Shown here: positions 34,493 through 44,778 of the stretch, in pieces
How the letters are laid out: every line of letters begins with the position of its first letter
Numbering within the stretch: the stretch's first letter is position 1
From: Coffea arabica
Taxonomy: Eukaryota > Streptophyta > Magnoliopsida > Gentianales > Rubiaceae
Length of the DNA stretch: 64,000 bases
Assembly (NCBI RefSeq): GCF_036785885.1
Contig: NC_092327.1
Location: forward strand, 14,898,001 to 14,962,000
Reading direction: 5' to 3'
Notes under the pieces: generated by a model
Database searches by the model: none
What the model was told of the DNA's origin: nothing
Seen by the model: only the letters and a program-made list of their open reading frames with translations
Position numbers and translations under genes: made by a program

Positions 34493-37400
34493 TGTGAAGA
34501 CTCGTAAAAACTATTATTTTATGCCTAATTTATGGCTTAATAAATTATTTAATTGGATTTTATTTCCAAGGAATATTTTCTAGTCTTATTAGACCTAAAT
34601 ACATGGTAATATAACTTCGTTATATTTTTAAAATGATTCGTTTCAAAAATTAATTTCCTAGAGCGCGTTTCGTAAAAATAGTGAATAGTACTTGGAGATT
34701 TTATCCGCGTAGTAGCACAATAAGCTTGGAATATTGGAGACTTGTACTAGGGTCCTAAAATAGGTAATTTTATGAATAAATATTCAAGTGATAGTTAGTA
34801 GTGCAATCGTTATAAGAATTTTTCGAAAGTTCCGCGTTATAGCGGTAAAATGTGACGGTACGCGTTTTCACACGCGCGATTTCAATTGAAGGACTTTAGA
34901 CCCTTATTTCGGGACAATTAAGAGTGAATAATAATTACAAGAATATATATGCTTTGGAGGTTTAGTGCACTAGTGAACCAAACGCGCGAGAAAAATCGAG
35001 TCCAAACGCACCCTAAATTGCACTATTTCAAGTTGACTTTGAGGTGCATTTTGCACCACACAAAGAATCTTCCTTTGGAAGCCAATTGCATCAGCACTCT
35101 CTCTCTCTTCACCTCACTTGGCCGAACAACAAGAAGGAGAAGAGCTCTCCATTGTTTTCATTTTTCATCTTCAATCCATGCACTAAAATCCACCCAAATC
35201 ACACCAAACTTGGAGATCTCTTAGCAAACCACTTGGAGACTACATCTAGCTAAGGAGGAAGGGAGCTTTCACGGTTTCTTTGGAGCTTCAAGAGGGCCGA
35301 AAATTCTGACCTTGCAAACCAAAGGAGTAGGTAATGATCAACCCTTGGATTCTTATCTTTTGGAGATTATATGACAAGATTAAGTTCATGCATGCACTTA
35401 GTTACTTGTTTATGGTGTAAAAATGTGATTGTGGGCTCTTGGAATTCCCACACTTGGGTTGTTGTTGCTGATGTGATGATTAATGGTGATTATATTGTTG
35501 GTTTAGTGATTTTAATGATGCATTAGTGATGGGTAATTAGTGGAAACTTCATTGGGTGTAAGAAGCTAAACTTTCCGATTTTGCCCCTGCCATGTTCGGC
35601 CATTTCCAGGCCAATTTTTAATGGTTTAATTGCTTGAATTGGATGTTTGTAGGATGTATTAGATGTGTGAAAAATTTCATTGAAAAATAATGAGGTTTGA
35701 ATGGGCAAATGAATTTTTTTAGAAACCAGCAAATCTGGAAAACTGATTCGCGTATGCTCTGACCAGCAGTAGTATTTTGGCTATAACTCTGTCCTCGGAT
35801 GTCGAAATCATGTGCCGTTGGTGGCGTTTGAAACTAGACATTCCTAGCTTTAATTTGGTATATAATGCACGTTCTGAGTCTTTGTGAGCAGGCCGAACCA
35901 AATGTTTTAAGTTCGCTGTCCTGTCACTCTGTTCATCTGGAATGAAGTGTTCAGGCTGCAACTTGATGCCCGAATTTGAACCAGATGGGTGCCGAATTTG
36001 GAAACGATTTCTTCTATGATATTTTAACTCTATGAATGTATTTTCCAACGGCGTAAGCCATGCTCGATTTCGAGCTATATTGACTGATTTGTGACTGAAA
36101 CAAGTGGACTGCTCTGTTTTGGAAAACCATGATGTTTGGACTGGTTTGGAACCAAATCTTGGAGTGAACTTGTTAGTTGATGTTTTTGATATTAAACACT
36201 TACCAAAGATATTATGGGTGTATCTTAGACCCTTATTTCACAAATGAACCATGGTTGGATAACTTTCTTGGTTAAACGATTGGAAATTTGGAAAATGAAA
36301 GTCCAAGGCAGATTGCCTTAGGATTTTTCTTGAACTTCGGTTGGCTCATTAACTACCTTGCCGAAGGTATTTTTCCCCGAAAATCGATAGAGAGATACTT
36401 TCCATATAGTATTGAAATACTGCTAATTTTGGTGCCGATTCAAGTTCGTTTCGATACCAATTGAATTACTAAAGTTAGAGGTTCAAATCTGGAAAATTCT
36501 CATCCAGTCTTGAATTTGCTCAACTTCGGGCTACCGTATCTCGGTGCTCGAGACTCCGATTCTTGATCCGCTTGTTTTGTCATACACTTCACTTGCAACA
36601 CTAATTGTGCTGAAAATTTCAGAGGCCGGTTTGCAACGTGCGAATCGTGCCGAATTTTCAAAGTTGGCCAAAAACCAACTTCATTCTGCCTTGTGAACCA
36701 ACCCTGCATCTTCAAGCTCATTTTTGACCACTTTCCACTTCGATTCATGGAAAAGTGTCTTCTAGGAACTTATAGTACTCTCTAAGAGGTTTCCAACGGT
36801 ATAAAGTTTTCCAATTCTCGACTTATATCGAGCGAGTTACGATTTTTCAAAGATTCATCATAAAACTGGAAAATTTTCCAATTTCAAAGAAATAGAGTTT
36901 TTCGAGAACTCTTTATTCTTTCGATATTCTTAAAACGTTTTGCTTACGATTTTCATGATAAAAACTCAAATAATATTGTACCTAATAAAAGGCAAGTTGA
37001 ACCTCGATTTACGTGTAATTGAGGTTCCTTTTTGCAAAATAATTCTTAGATTGTACTAGTGTACAATCTTCCTGATAAGTGGGTTAATTGTATGATTATT
37101 CGCCATTAAATTGTCAGGCGCGCAAGGAGACCTTCAAGAGGATCTCACCGCGGACACTTGAACTTCCGGAAAATAATTCTTATTGAATTGCTCGGTGAGT
37201 GTCAAGTGTATGAATTTGATACTTGCTTATTGTGATACTTGTTGGGAGTTTTAAAAATAAGGGCGGGTGCGTACTTTATCGCACTCGTTCTAATTTCAAA
37301 TGAATGAATGAATGAATGAAATGTATTGAATGAATGAATGAAATGCAATGTCATGTCATGAATGCTTGTGTCGTTGGAGTGAATCTCCTCGACTACCAAA

Positions 37401-38224
37401 TGAATGGGGGACGCCCAAACTCATAGGCCGTCCTTAGACTCGAGCCGGCAATGGGCTTGGTCGGGAACTTGGGCGAGCCATGAGATTATAAGCTCGACCT
37501 AATAAGAGGTCTTGCTTGGCATACTCGTCGAGTATCGCCCTAAAAAATAGACTTGTGGGCCCTTGGGGTGTACGGTGGACGGAGGAAAGCAAGTGGTGAT
37601 CTACGGAAATGGAAATACCGACCCGGTTGACAGGAGGGTCAATGCGGGAAAGTATACGAATGACATCGACAGATCGAGTGGAACTTAGCTCCTGAGAGCT
37701 ACTATATCCTTGAATTGTTTCTGATTACTTTTCCTGTTTGAGAGATTGATTATTGAAAAGACATGGCTTTATTTATTAAAGTTGGGATTGTTATTTGATT
37801 ACGTGCTTGCATGTGTGTTCTTGGCCTCACGAGCGTTTAGCTCACCCTATAGTTTTGTTTTCCTTAACAGGACCGACTCTTGGAGAAATATGGAGAAACC
37901 ATCCGTTGTAATTTTGTTAAGACTCCTGTTATATATTTTGACTAGGCCCTGGTTTGGGTTGTACTTTTGGAAATTGTAAACTTGAAATGTTTGGGCCCTG
38001 ATGTGTACTTTGAATTGAAGTCGTTTCATGATTACCCGATGTACTGGTTATACATTAAGTGACTTATTAGGCTTGAACGCTTCCGCATTATTGTATTCAT
38101 GTTGCTCTCATCGAAGTGCTTAATTCGGTTTTAAATTGAATGGAATTGCTTGAGTCCTGGCGAGAGCTGGGCAGGCGTCCGCGGATACCCTTTGGTCCGC
38201 CTTAGGGAGATGTGGGGCGTCACA
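34493..38224 (+). mobile_element. Solo LTR G (3732 bp)
   Basis: It begins TGTGAAGACTCG and ends GGGGCGTCACA, flanked by a perfect target duplication ATAAA (34488-34492 and 38225-38229). It has the terminal module GTCCTGGCGAGAGCTGGGC of the other LTRs but a different U3. A possible leader exon at 37118-37194 ends before donor GTGAGTGTC, and an acceptor TTCCTTAACAG ends at 37870. No coding sequence. Confidence 0.92.
37300..37365 (+). repeat. AATG microsatellite in LTR G
   Basis: Runs of GAATGAATGAATG interrupted once by TGTATT, followed by degenerate copies. Confidence 0.8.
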
Positions 38225-38997
38225 ATAAAATTATAGACAAGAAAACAAAATAATGTCTAGAAAATATATAAAAATTTTCGGGTTCTCAAACTCATTCTTT
38301 CGGGGCGTCACAATCTACCTAAATCAAAGTTTCAAAGAAACCCATCAAAGATCCAATCTTTCTAGCTACAAATCTACTAGAAACTTGAAGAAAAGAGAGG
38401 GTTTCAAGCCAATACCTCTTCTAGCAATTTCAACCGAGCAACAAGTTCAAGTTTCTTCCAAGAGTTGCCTCCAAGCAAGACTTCTTTCCAAATTCAAGCA
38501 AGGTTTCAAGAATCAACCAAAGTTTAGGGAAGATTTGAAGCAAGAAATGGAGGAAGAAAGTTGAGTTTTTTTCTTTCTTATTTTTGAGAGTGAGGAGCTC
38601 GGCCAAATGGAGGAGAAGATGAAGTGTGCTTTGTCCAAAATTTTCAAGATAAAGACCAAAGAAAGTCTTGGTCAAAGGATGAATGAATTTCCGACAAGTA
38701 TCGGCTTAGGGTTTACGCCTATCTTCTTGTCTTTCCTTTGTCTCTAATGGCTAGTCTATATTATTTTTCTCTAATCTACTCTTAACACTTCTAATCACAT
38801 AACCCCTCTAGCAAAATATTCATTTTTGTTCGCTAAATTTATTACGCAACTCACTAGTGGGTCCTACTTCTATAATGCACTACGAATTTAGCATACACTA
38901 ACTTATAGGAGGAAAAGATTAAAAATCTTAACTCACTTAAAAAAAATGTATTCAATGAAATAAAATAAAGTAAAAAAATAATTTCTGGGTCCTCACA

Positions 38998-39075
38998 CAC
39001 GTCTCCAATCTTCATTCTCAAGTCCCTCAATATATTTTGGGACAATTTCTTGACTTCGAACCATGCGAACCAGAA
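38998..39075 (-). repeat. Fragment related to the left LTR of composite element I
   Basis: The stretch TTCTCAAGTCCCTCAA then GGGACAATTTCTT matches 30345-30430 with substitutions. It abuts the start of the H 5' LTR. Confidence 0.55.
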
Positions 39076-40016
39076 GACTTCATGCATGTTGGATGTGCCT
39101 GCATCTAACTCAGTTTGATAGACTCCGTACTCACATCACACATGCAAAAAATTTGATCTTTAAGAATCAAATACACCATTTTAAGATACATTAAATCCAA
39201 GTATAAGATAGAAATAATCATTCGTAATATAACACAATACAATACGATTATAATTCAATAATTAATGGCTTCTATAAGTGGGTGAAAAAAATTCCAAAAA
39301 ATGTTAAATTATAAATCCAAAACAGAGAGTATCGTATAACACAAGCTTAGCAAGCGAAGAAAAAAATGGGACCTAATTAGTGAGATTGATTGTTAAAAAA
39401 AAGATCCTCCAATTTCTTGGACCAAAATTAGATATTTCTGAGCCGTTCTCAGGTTGAAATGAGCCACTATGAAACTCCATTACTATTCAAATTTGTGCCA
39501 TTTTTAAACAAATTGGCCTATTTCTTTAGCTGATAGTCACGTTTTTTCGTCCTCCTTCCTTCTTCCTCCTCCATCTCTGTTTTCTTATTTTCTTACCTTT
39601 CCCTTATCAAATTTGTACATGATCAAAAAAAATTTTCTTTTTTGCTAAAAAATTACCATAACTTTCACCAATTACCAAGTAGGTGAAGCAAATGATTTTA
39701 GTGAAAAATCCTCTCTCGTCTATTCTTAATGAGTCCAATGATTTTTGTGTATTTTGGTCTCTGCAACTTGAAGTCATGATTAATTTTCGGTACCAACGGG
39801 ACTCACCCCAGTCTCAGGACAAGTCTCACTGATTTTTCATTTCTACGAGTCAACTAGAGTAATATCGCCCAAGTCTGGATGATTTGCTAGTGTAATGGAT
39901 AAATCAACTTTTCAAGTAACGGTATTATAGTGGTGGGGCTCGATCCTATTGTGCATTGATTCGGATTCAGGCGATTTGGTGAACTATAATCGACAAGGTG
40001 TTGACAGAAAACTATA
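39076..40016. other. AT-rich interval without recognisable genes
   Basis: AT-rich sequence with many stops in all frames. I see no LTR ends, inverted repeats or coding motifs I can name. The last part may belong to the decayed Helitron fragment that follows. Confidence 0.5.
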
Positions 40017-40644
40017 ATGGAGTTTATATATTTCATGTCCAAGAGAAAATGTATCATTATATCAACTCACTTATTCGTCCAGAGAGTGAGAAGGTATGGA
40101 ATGTGTAGCTATTATTTTTTGATACCGATCACGCAACATCAAATCAATCATCAATTTCTAATTGATTTCAAGAGAGCTTGATTGAAAAACTTGAAGAAAT
40201 TCTTAAAATGAATCCATATTCCGCTATCTTCTTTGGTTTTGTAGAATTTGTGGAACATAGATTCTTATAAGATTGTTCTTGAAAACTAGTGGTTGACCAC
40301 TGTGTATTCAATAAACCAACGGTGTCACAAGATGGTGCCATATGGATTGAATCTAGTATGTCAGATCTAATCACATCTAAGTATATTCAGGTTTGTGGCA
40401 AGAATAGCAAGATACAGATTATAAAGCATTATATCGGTTGCCACGACTCACTGCAGTATCCTCTTATTTTTACTAACGCTGAGCTGCGGTGGCGCCGAGG
40501 CGTTGAACGCATGCAACAGAATCGAGAGACGATACAGCAAAGGCAAACCTATCAAGGCAAAACTATTCTAACTCCAACTACTATAGCAAGAACAGATGAG
40601 GTCATTAATGCTGAGAACAAAGGTAGTATCCAACGTTCTTCATA
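40017..40644 (+). pseudogene. Decayed Helitron Rep fragment
   Basis: The plus strand encodes, with stops and frameshifts, VYIFHVQEKMYHYINSLI, then FNKPTVSQDGAIWIESS, then HYIGCHDSLQYPLIF. These align with RepHel of the large Helitron downstream (YTFRVQGQIYHLLNSL, YNMPTSSEVAAIWTE, HYFACYDSLQYPLLFP) in the same order. It is the N-terminal Helitron region only, without the HUH nuclease or helicase. It comes from a different Helitron family, because the protein similarity is moderate. Confidence 0.75.
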
Positions 40645-40733
40645 GTTGCTTTAATTAAATTCTTATAACATTTTAGCATAGTATAAATTATTTGATCCAT
40701 TTAATTCTTGACATATCGGGTCTATATGGATTG
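40500..40733 (+). repeat. Direct repeat, copy 1
   Basis: The segment from CGTTGAACGCATGCAACAG to ACATATCGGGTCTATAT includes the end of the Rep fragment and about 90 bp beyond it. It recurs nearly unchanged at 41012-41238. Confidence 0.85.
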
Positions 40734-41011
40734 GAGTTTTTTTGTCAAAAACTATTTTTGTATTTAGAGTATGTAATAACACTCCAAAAAATAATTCTGA
40801 AAACACACACAATTTCAAATATACCTAATAAATAAATAAATAATTTATACGCTTTTTCTTCTTTCACCTACCACCACCTACCACACACTACTGCCCACCG
40901 CCATCACCCACCACCACCTCCTCCCTTCTCCTTTCTCGTCCTCTCCATCTTTCTCCCATTTCTTTCTCTTTCCTCCTTCTCATCCCTCTTTCCATCCTCC
41001 CCGTCTCCCAA
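40734..41011. other. Spacer between the two direct repeats
   Basis: AT-rich first half with an AATA microsatellite (about 40829-40846), then a pyrimidine-rich half with CCACCACC and CTCCTTTCTC runs. No coding signal. Confidence 0.5.
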
Positions 41012-41238
41012 GCGTTGAACGCATGCAACAGATCGAGAGACGATACAGCAAAGGCAAACCTATCAAGGCAAAACTATTCTAACTCCAACTACTATAGCAA
41101 CAACAGATGAGGTCATTAATGCTGAGAACAAAGGTAGTATCCAACGTTCTTCACAGTTGCCTTAATTAAATTCTTATAACATTTTAGCATAGTATAAATT
41201 ATTTGATCCATTTAATTCTTGACATATCGGGTCTATAT
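41012..41238 (+). repeat. Direct repeat, copy 2
   Basis: Near-identical copy of 40500-40733, starting at the same GCGTTGAACGCATGC point within the Rep remnant. It lacks the upstream coding part. Confidence 0.85.
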
Positions 41239-41239
41239 T

Positions 41240-42320
41240 GTAGACACCAAATTTTTGTAAATTTTTTAATGTTTTCTTGAATTTTTTATATTTAATGAGA
41301 TATTTATTTTCTTGTATTTTAATGTGTAATTTTCTCATTTTTGCAGGTTTGTTTTAGAAAAAGAAAAAATAAAATAGAGACCAAAGAAAGCAAAAAGAAA
41401 AGGGAGCTCTCAACGGATCCAAGAAGAGAAAAAGCAAGACAAGAAAGGAAGAAAAAGGGAACAAAAAGGCACTCTTCCGCCTAAATAAAAAACGGACTTC
41501 GGCTTTCCTGGAGCTCTCAACGGACAAAACAGAGAAGAAAGAAAAACTCTCTCCCTGACTCACTCTCTCCCTCTCTCGGACTTGGGCAGAAACACAGAAC
41601 AAGAAAACTCTCCCTCTCTCTCTCTGGACTCTCCCTCTCCGCTCTCTGCAAGGCATCAAACGAAAAGAAAAAGGAATTCTCCAAATTTGCTACACAAGTC
41701 CTCGGTCTCCACTGGCTCTTTCTCTTGGCATCGGACAGAAGAAAGAAAAGACAGTAGAAGAGGAAAAAGGCTCGCAATTGGATAACACCCTTGCACGACA
41801 AAAAGGGAGGCAGCAACTAGATAATTGGAGCTGGAAATTGCATTAAAACTTTAGCCAAGAAAATACAACCTCTGTTTAGGTATTTCTTTCTTTTATTTTT
41901 TTAGTTTTTCTTTTTTTAATTAATTAGATTAAATGCATGTGTAGTTGTCAATTTGTGTTTTTCTTTTGCTTTTTCATTATTATTATTATTATTGTCATTT
42001 TTAGGGACTGTTTTGATTTAATTTTGTCATTTTTGTTGTAACTTTTATTGATTTCAGTTGATAGTTATGTTATAAAAATCACAAGGAGTGTTGTAGTGTA
42101 AATTTTATGTTTTTTGATGAAGATTTGAGTATTTTTAAAAAATATAAAAACTGGACTGACTTTTTCATTTTCGCCACATTCAGGTCATTTTTTGTAAAAA
42201 CTAACTTCGAAAATTAAATCTACGCGAAAAATTGAGTGGGAGTGTATATTTTGATAATTTTTTGATAACCGAAAAATCGTCGACGATTGGCGCCCGATAG
42301 CGGTCTGTCACCGAGCAGCC
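41240..42320 (+). repeat. Possible LTR or LTR fragment starting TGTAGACACC
   Basis: TGTAGACACCAAATTTTTG is a start typical of some plant gypsy LTRs. It is followed by an AT-rich part, a purine-rich stretch with CTCTCTCC tracts (41540-41650) and a TTA microsatellite near 41980. A primer-like TTGGCGCCCGATAGCGG occurs at about 42289. I could not find a matching end or target duplication. Minus-strand frames over the CT-rich part are low complexity, not genes. Confidence 0.35.
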
Positions 42321-42924
42321 ATTGCCACCGGCAAGAAAGTTGCAGACAGAGCTGCGGCTAGAAACGTTGCAGAAGGAAGAAAAAGCTTCATCTAAGCTTT
42401 GCATGAATTTTTTGAAAATTTTCACTTTTGATCCCTCAACTTTTTGCTTAATTACACTGTGTCTCAAAAATTAAAAAAAAAATCAATCATTTATGCCCAT
42501 CAACATATATAGAATAACAGCCGAAGGCCTCTTTGGTCGGCTTCGTTTTGGTCGTCCTCTCACGTGCGTTGTGCGTGGTTTGTGGTAGATGCAACGACGT
42601 CGTAGAATTTGATATCTTTTTTGCCCACTTTGACCGGTACAGTTTAGTTTCGTCGTCTTGTTGCATGACACTCGCCGCTGCTGTGCATCAGAAAAAAATA
42701 GGCTGTCTCCCTTGGCCGCTTCTCCAGCTAGCCTTCGTGTACCTAACGGCCATAAATAATATCGGTTGTACTTTTACTTTTACTCTTCGGGCTTTTTCAG
42801 CCTTTCAGCTCGAGCATTAATGGGTTTGAGCCCTGCTTCTTGCCCTCCAAACATTATTCGCTTTGGTGCTACTTTTCCAGCTACTTTTTTCCCCCTCAGT
42901 TCAACATTAGCTCCGTTCGTAGTT

Positions 42925-44050
42925 AGTTCTGCTTACCTGTGTTGGATCTCAGAGATTCATCCCCCGGCACTGCATTTTTTCCGGCTATCTGCTCTGTTTT
43001 CCTCCATTTCTTCCCCGGTATTCTCTTTTCCCCCTAGAATGCTTGTTTATGATTTTTTTTTAAAATATCTTTTTCCACCGGGATTTAGTCAAGCAAATGT
43101 GTAGTCTTGTTTTTCTAATTACCTGAATACAGTTGGTTCTGCTTCTGAGAGATTCATCCCTCGGTGCTGAAGCTTTTCATCTTGCTGCTCTGTTTTTCTC
43201 CATTTTTTGCCTGTTCTTCTTTTTCTTCCCTCGGAGGCTTTGCTAGGCTCGGAACTAGCTTCTTCATTGACTCTGTGTTTTCTACATTTTGGGCCAGATG
43301 CTTTTTTCTTTTGCACTGCCTTTTACGCTTGTTTTGTGTTTTGCTTGGGTATTTTTCCCCTTGTTCTTGGTTCTGTCCTCGTTGTTCTTTTAAATTTTTT
43401 CCCCGGTGACTTGTTCTTTTGTTACATTTATCTTCTTCCGGGCTTGTTTTTTTGTTTGTTTCTATCAGATGTTCCTCCTATTTCATTTGTTATATACCTT
43501 TTTTGTTTGCTTTTAGCCCTATTGATTGATTAATAGAGTGCTTTTTCTTAATATCTTTTTCCACCGGGGTTTAGTCAAGCAAAGCTTTTCATCTAGCTGC
43601 TCTGTTTTTTTCCATTTTTTCCCTGTTCTTCTTTTTCTTCCCCCAGAGGTTTTGCTAGGCTCGGAACTAGCTTTTTCATTGACTCTGTGTTTTCTACATT
43701 TTGGGCCAGATCCTTTTTTCTTTTGCATTGCCTTTTACGCTTTTTTTGTGTTTTGCTGGGGTATTTTCCCCCTTGTTCTTGATTCTTAGATTTTCCCCTT
43801 TTCCCGTTCTTTTTCCCCTTTGCTATTTGTTGTAGTGCCTGGCTGTTGTGCTTTTTCCTTCTTTCCCTCCAGTTCTCTCTTCGTTGGTCTTTTAAATTTT
43901 TCCCCAGGTTAATTGTTCTTTTGTTGCATTTATCTTCTTCCGGGCTTGTGTTTTTGTTTGTTTCTATCAGATTTCCTTCCTGTTTCAGGTGTTATGTAAC
44001 TTTTTGTTTGCTTTTAGCCCTATTGATTGAGTAATAGAGTGCTTTTCCTT
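42925..44050 (+). repeat. Two-and-a-part tandem duplication in the Helitron 5' region
   Basis: Unit 43063-43549 is repeated at 43550-44050. Shared landmarks are ATATCTTTTTCCACCGGG, TTTGCTAGGCTCGGAACTAG, ACATTTTGGGCCAG and CCCTATTGATTGA. A third, more diverged partial copy lies at 42925-43060. The sequence is T-rich and non-coding. Hydrophobic frames here are a by-product of T-richness. Confidence 0.8.
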
Positions 44051-44600
44051 ATTCTTTGGTCTCTTTTTTTTTTTTAAAAAAAGTGTGAGTTAGAGTAAAA
44101 AAAAAAAATCAATGGTCTTGCTACAAATAAACAAGCGAAAAAAATGACTGATTGAAAGGTTGGAGCTCTTGTTGCCTATTTGTGTTTTTTTCCCCATAAA
44201 GCTCCTCCTGATTGAGGTTGTCGAATCTTGGAAATTAATTAGCATTCAAAATCTGCCTGGATATGCCTGTTACTGTTAATATGTGTCAGTTATATAAACA
44301 GTTATACAAGGCCTGGATAAATGAATCATTAATGCACTGTATATATGTATGTATGTATCTGTGTGGTGGGAGAAAATTATCTAAAAATGTTGAGGTGAAA
44401 AGCAATTCAGTTCATCATCACCTAGGCTAGGCAAGGCCACCCTGTTATATTTCTTTGAACTGCAGGTTTTAACCTGCCATTATATTTGGTGACCTGCTCT
44501 TCTGTTTGTCTTTTAGTTCTATTTTTATTAGCTCGTATTTTGCTTGAATATCTGCATTCATGTAATCGTTAGTTCTACTTTTTTGTGGCTCCTTGTTTGG
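44051..44600. other. Non-coding interval upstream of RPA-like gene A
   Basis: T-rich sequence with poly-T/poly-A runs near 44065-44110 and a short ATGT microsatellite near 44345. Nothing else recognisable. Confidence 0.5.
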
Positions 44601-44775
44601 CTGATTTTTTGTATTTATGCTATCGTTTTGCTTTCCCCTTTTTTCTGTGTTTTTTTTTCATTGGGCCTGATTAACGTCTTTCTTTGCCTGATTTTTTGTA
44701 TTTATGCTATCGTTTTGATTTCCTCTTTTTCCCGTGTTTTTTTTTCATTTGGGCCTGATTAGCGTTTTTCTTTAG
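44601..44775 (+). repeat. Tandem pair of 87-bp units before RPA-like gene A
   Basis: CTGATTTTTTGTATTTATGC begins both units (44601 and 44688), and both contain TTTTTTTTCATT and GGGCCTGATTA. The second copy ends in TTTCTTTAG just before the ATG, which could act as a splice acceptor of a leader intron. Confidence 0.75.
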
Positions 44776-44778
44776 ACT

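Larger units (their letters stand above)
32254..38312 (-). mobile_element. Solo LTR F (about 2.32 kb), split by solo LTR G
   Basis: On the minus strand it begins TGTGACGCCCCGAAAGAATG at 38312 and ends GGGGCTGTCACA at 32254. It is flanked by a perfect target duplication ATCTA (32249-32253 and 38313-38317). Same family as solo LTR E. The pieces are 32254-34492 and 38230-38312. Confidence 0.92.
27802..38997 (-). repeat. 5' LTR of element H, split by elements I, F and G
   Basis: On the minus strand the LTR starts TGTGAGGACCC at 38997 and ends GGGGTTGTCA at 27802. Its pieces are 38318-38997, 31789-32253 and 27802-29832, together about 3.18 kb. The gaps are composite element I (target duplication AGACA) and solo LTR F (ATCTA), which itself contains solo LTR G. 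It has the same terminal module (CTGGCGAGAAC then CCTTAGGGGAAGGTGGGG) as the other LTRs here. Short ORFs within it are chance. Confidence 0.8.

Noticed and set aside
37300..37365. AATG repeats as a CRISPR-like or regulatory array
   Set aside because: The units are 4 bp with no spacers, an ordinary microsatellite.
41354..41816. Minus-strand frames rich in Phe, Arg and Glu
   Set aside because: They come from CT-repeat low-complexity sequence and have no domain pattern.
42533..44034. Hydrophobic plus-strand frames resembling membrane proteins
   Set aside because: The DNA is T-rich and tandemly duplicated, and the frames are not kept between the duplicate units.
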